From the NCBI GenBank assembly GCA_003646995.1, contig QMLZ01000138.1, positions 1-7,435 of the forward strand: a stretch of 7,435 nt of DNA, read 5' to 3'. A model generated the notes under the pieces. That model was not told the origin of the DNA and searched no databases. It worked only from the letters and a program-made list of their open reading frames with translations. Positions 7,361 to 7,435 of this stretch are shown here, in pieces. The stretch's first letter is position 1; each line of letters begins with the position of its first letter. Made by a program: the position numbers and the translations under genes. The DNA is from Deltaproteobacteria bacterium (GTDB lineage Bacteria; Desulfobacterota; DSM-4660; Desulfatiglandales; Desulfatiglandaceae).

Positions 7361-7435
7361 TGGCAGGCCAGGAGGGATTCGAACCCCCAACACCCGGATT
7401 TGGAGTCCGGTGCTCTAGCCGTTAGAGCTACTGGC
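7361..7435 (-). tRNA. trnW: tRNA-Trp (anticodon CCA), first 2 nt cut by window edge
   Basis: Read on the minus strand, the sequence folds as a tRNA. It has a D arm GCTC/GAGC with GG in the loop, and an anticodon stem CCGGA/TCCGG around CTCCAAA (anticodon CCA, Trp). A 5-nt variable loop is followed by a T arm GGGGG-TTCGAAT-CCCTC and acceptor 3' strand CTGGCCT. Discriminator G, usual for bacterial tRNA-Trp, precedes an encoded CCA at 7361-7363. The acceptor 5' strand shows GCCAG, so two of seven nucleotides lie beyond the right edge; the complete gene would be 77 nt. It lies 54 nt before secE, the common arrangement downstream of tuf. Confidence 0.97.

Noticed and set aside
7307..7393. N-terminally extended SecE frame beginning at 7393
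   Set aside because: The extension would be read through the tRNA-Trp gene; ATG 7306 is the first plausible start after the tRNA.

Overview
The window is a minus-strand segment of the conserved bacterial tRNA-Trp / secE-nusG / L11-L1 / L10-L12 / rpoB cluster. In transcription order (right to left) it holds tRNA-Trp(CCA) (cut by the window edge), secE, nusG, rplK (L11), rplA (L1), rplJ (L10), rplL (L7/L12) and rpoB, whose 3' end runs off the left edge. All real genes are on the minus strand. The open frames on the plus strand are antisense shadows of these genes.

Organism: a Gram-negative-type bacterium, most likely of the Deltaproteobacteria / Desulfobacterota group. This is inferred from three things: RpoB carries both large lineage-specific insertions known from proteobacterial-type beta subunits, the gene order is the common one, and the protein sequences look like that group. 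No species can be named from the sequence alone, and no phylogeny was run.

Layout: 7361-7435 tRNA-Trp; 6914-7306 secE with a long basic N-terminal extension; 6317-6847 nusG; 6305-6316 a 12-nt gap; 5879-6304 rplK; a 26-nt gap; 5139-5852 rplA; 4849-5138 a 290-nt untranslated leader containing the L10 autoregulatory RNA and a possible Shine-Dalgarno-sequestering fold; 4324-4848 rplJ; a 36-nt gap; 3904-4287 rplL; 3763-3903 an intergenic stretch with two strong hairpins; 1-3762 rpoB, 1254 codons visible and uninterrupted.

Together the genes link translation and transcription: ribosomal stalk proteins (L11, L1, L10, L12), the RNA polymerase beta subunit, the NusG elongation factor that bridges polymerase and ribosome, and the SecE translocon subunit. 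The regulatory interest lies in the RNA between genes: the L10 leader before rplJ and the hairpins before rpoB, which fit the known need to make L10/L12 and RNA polymerase in different amounts from one transcript. I found no mobile element, CRISPR array, defence system or previously undescribed gene system. This is a core housekeeping region, and the findings are modest.
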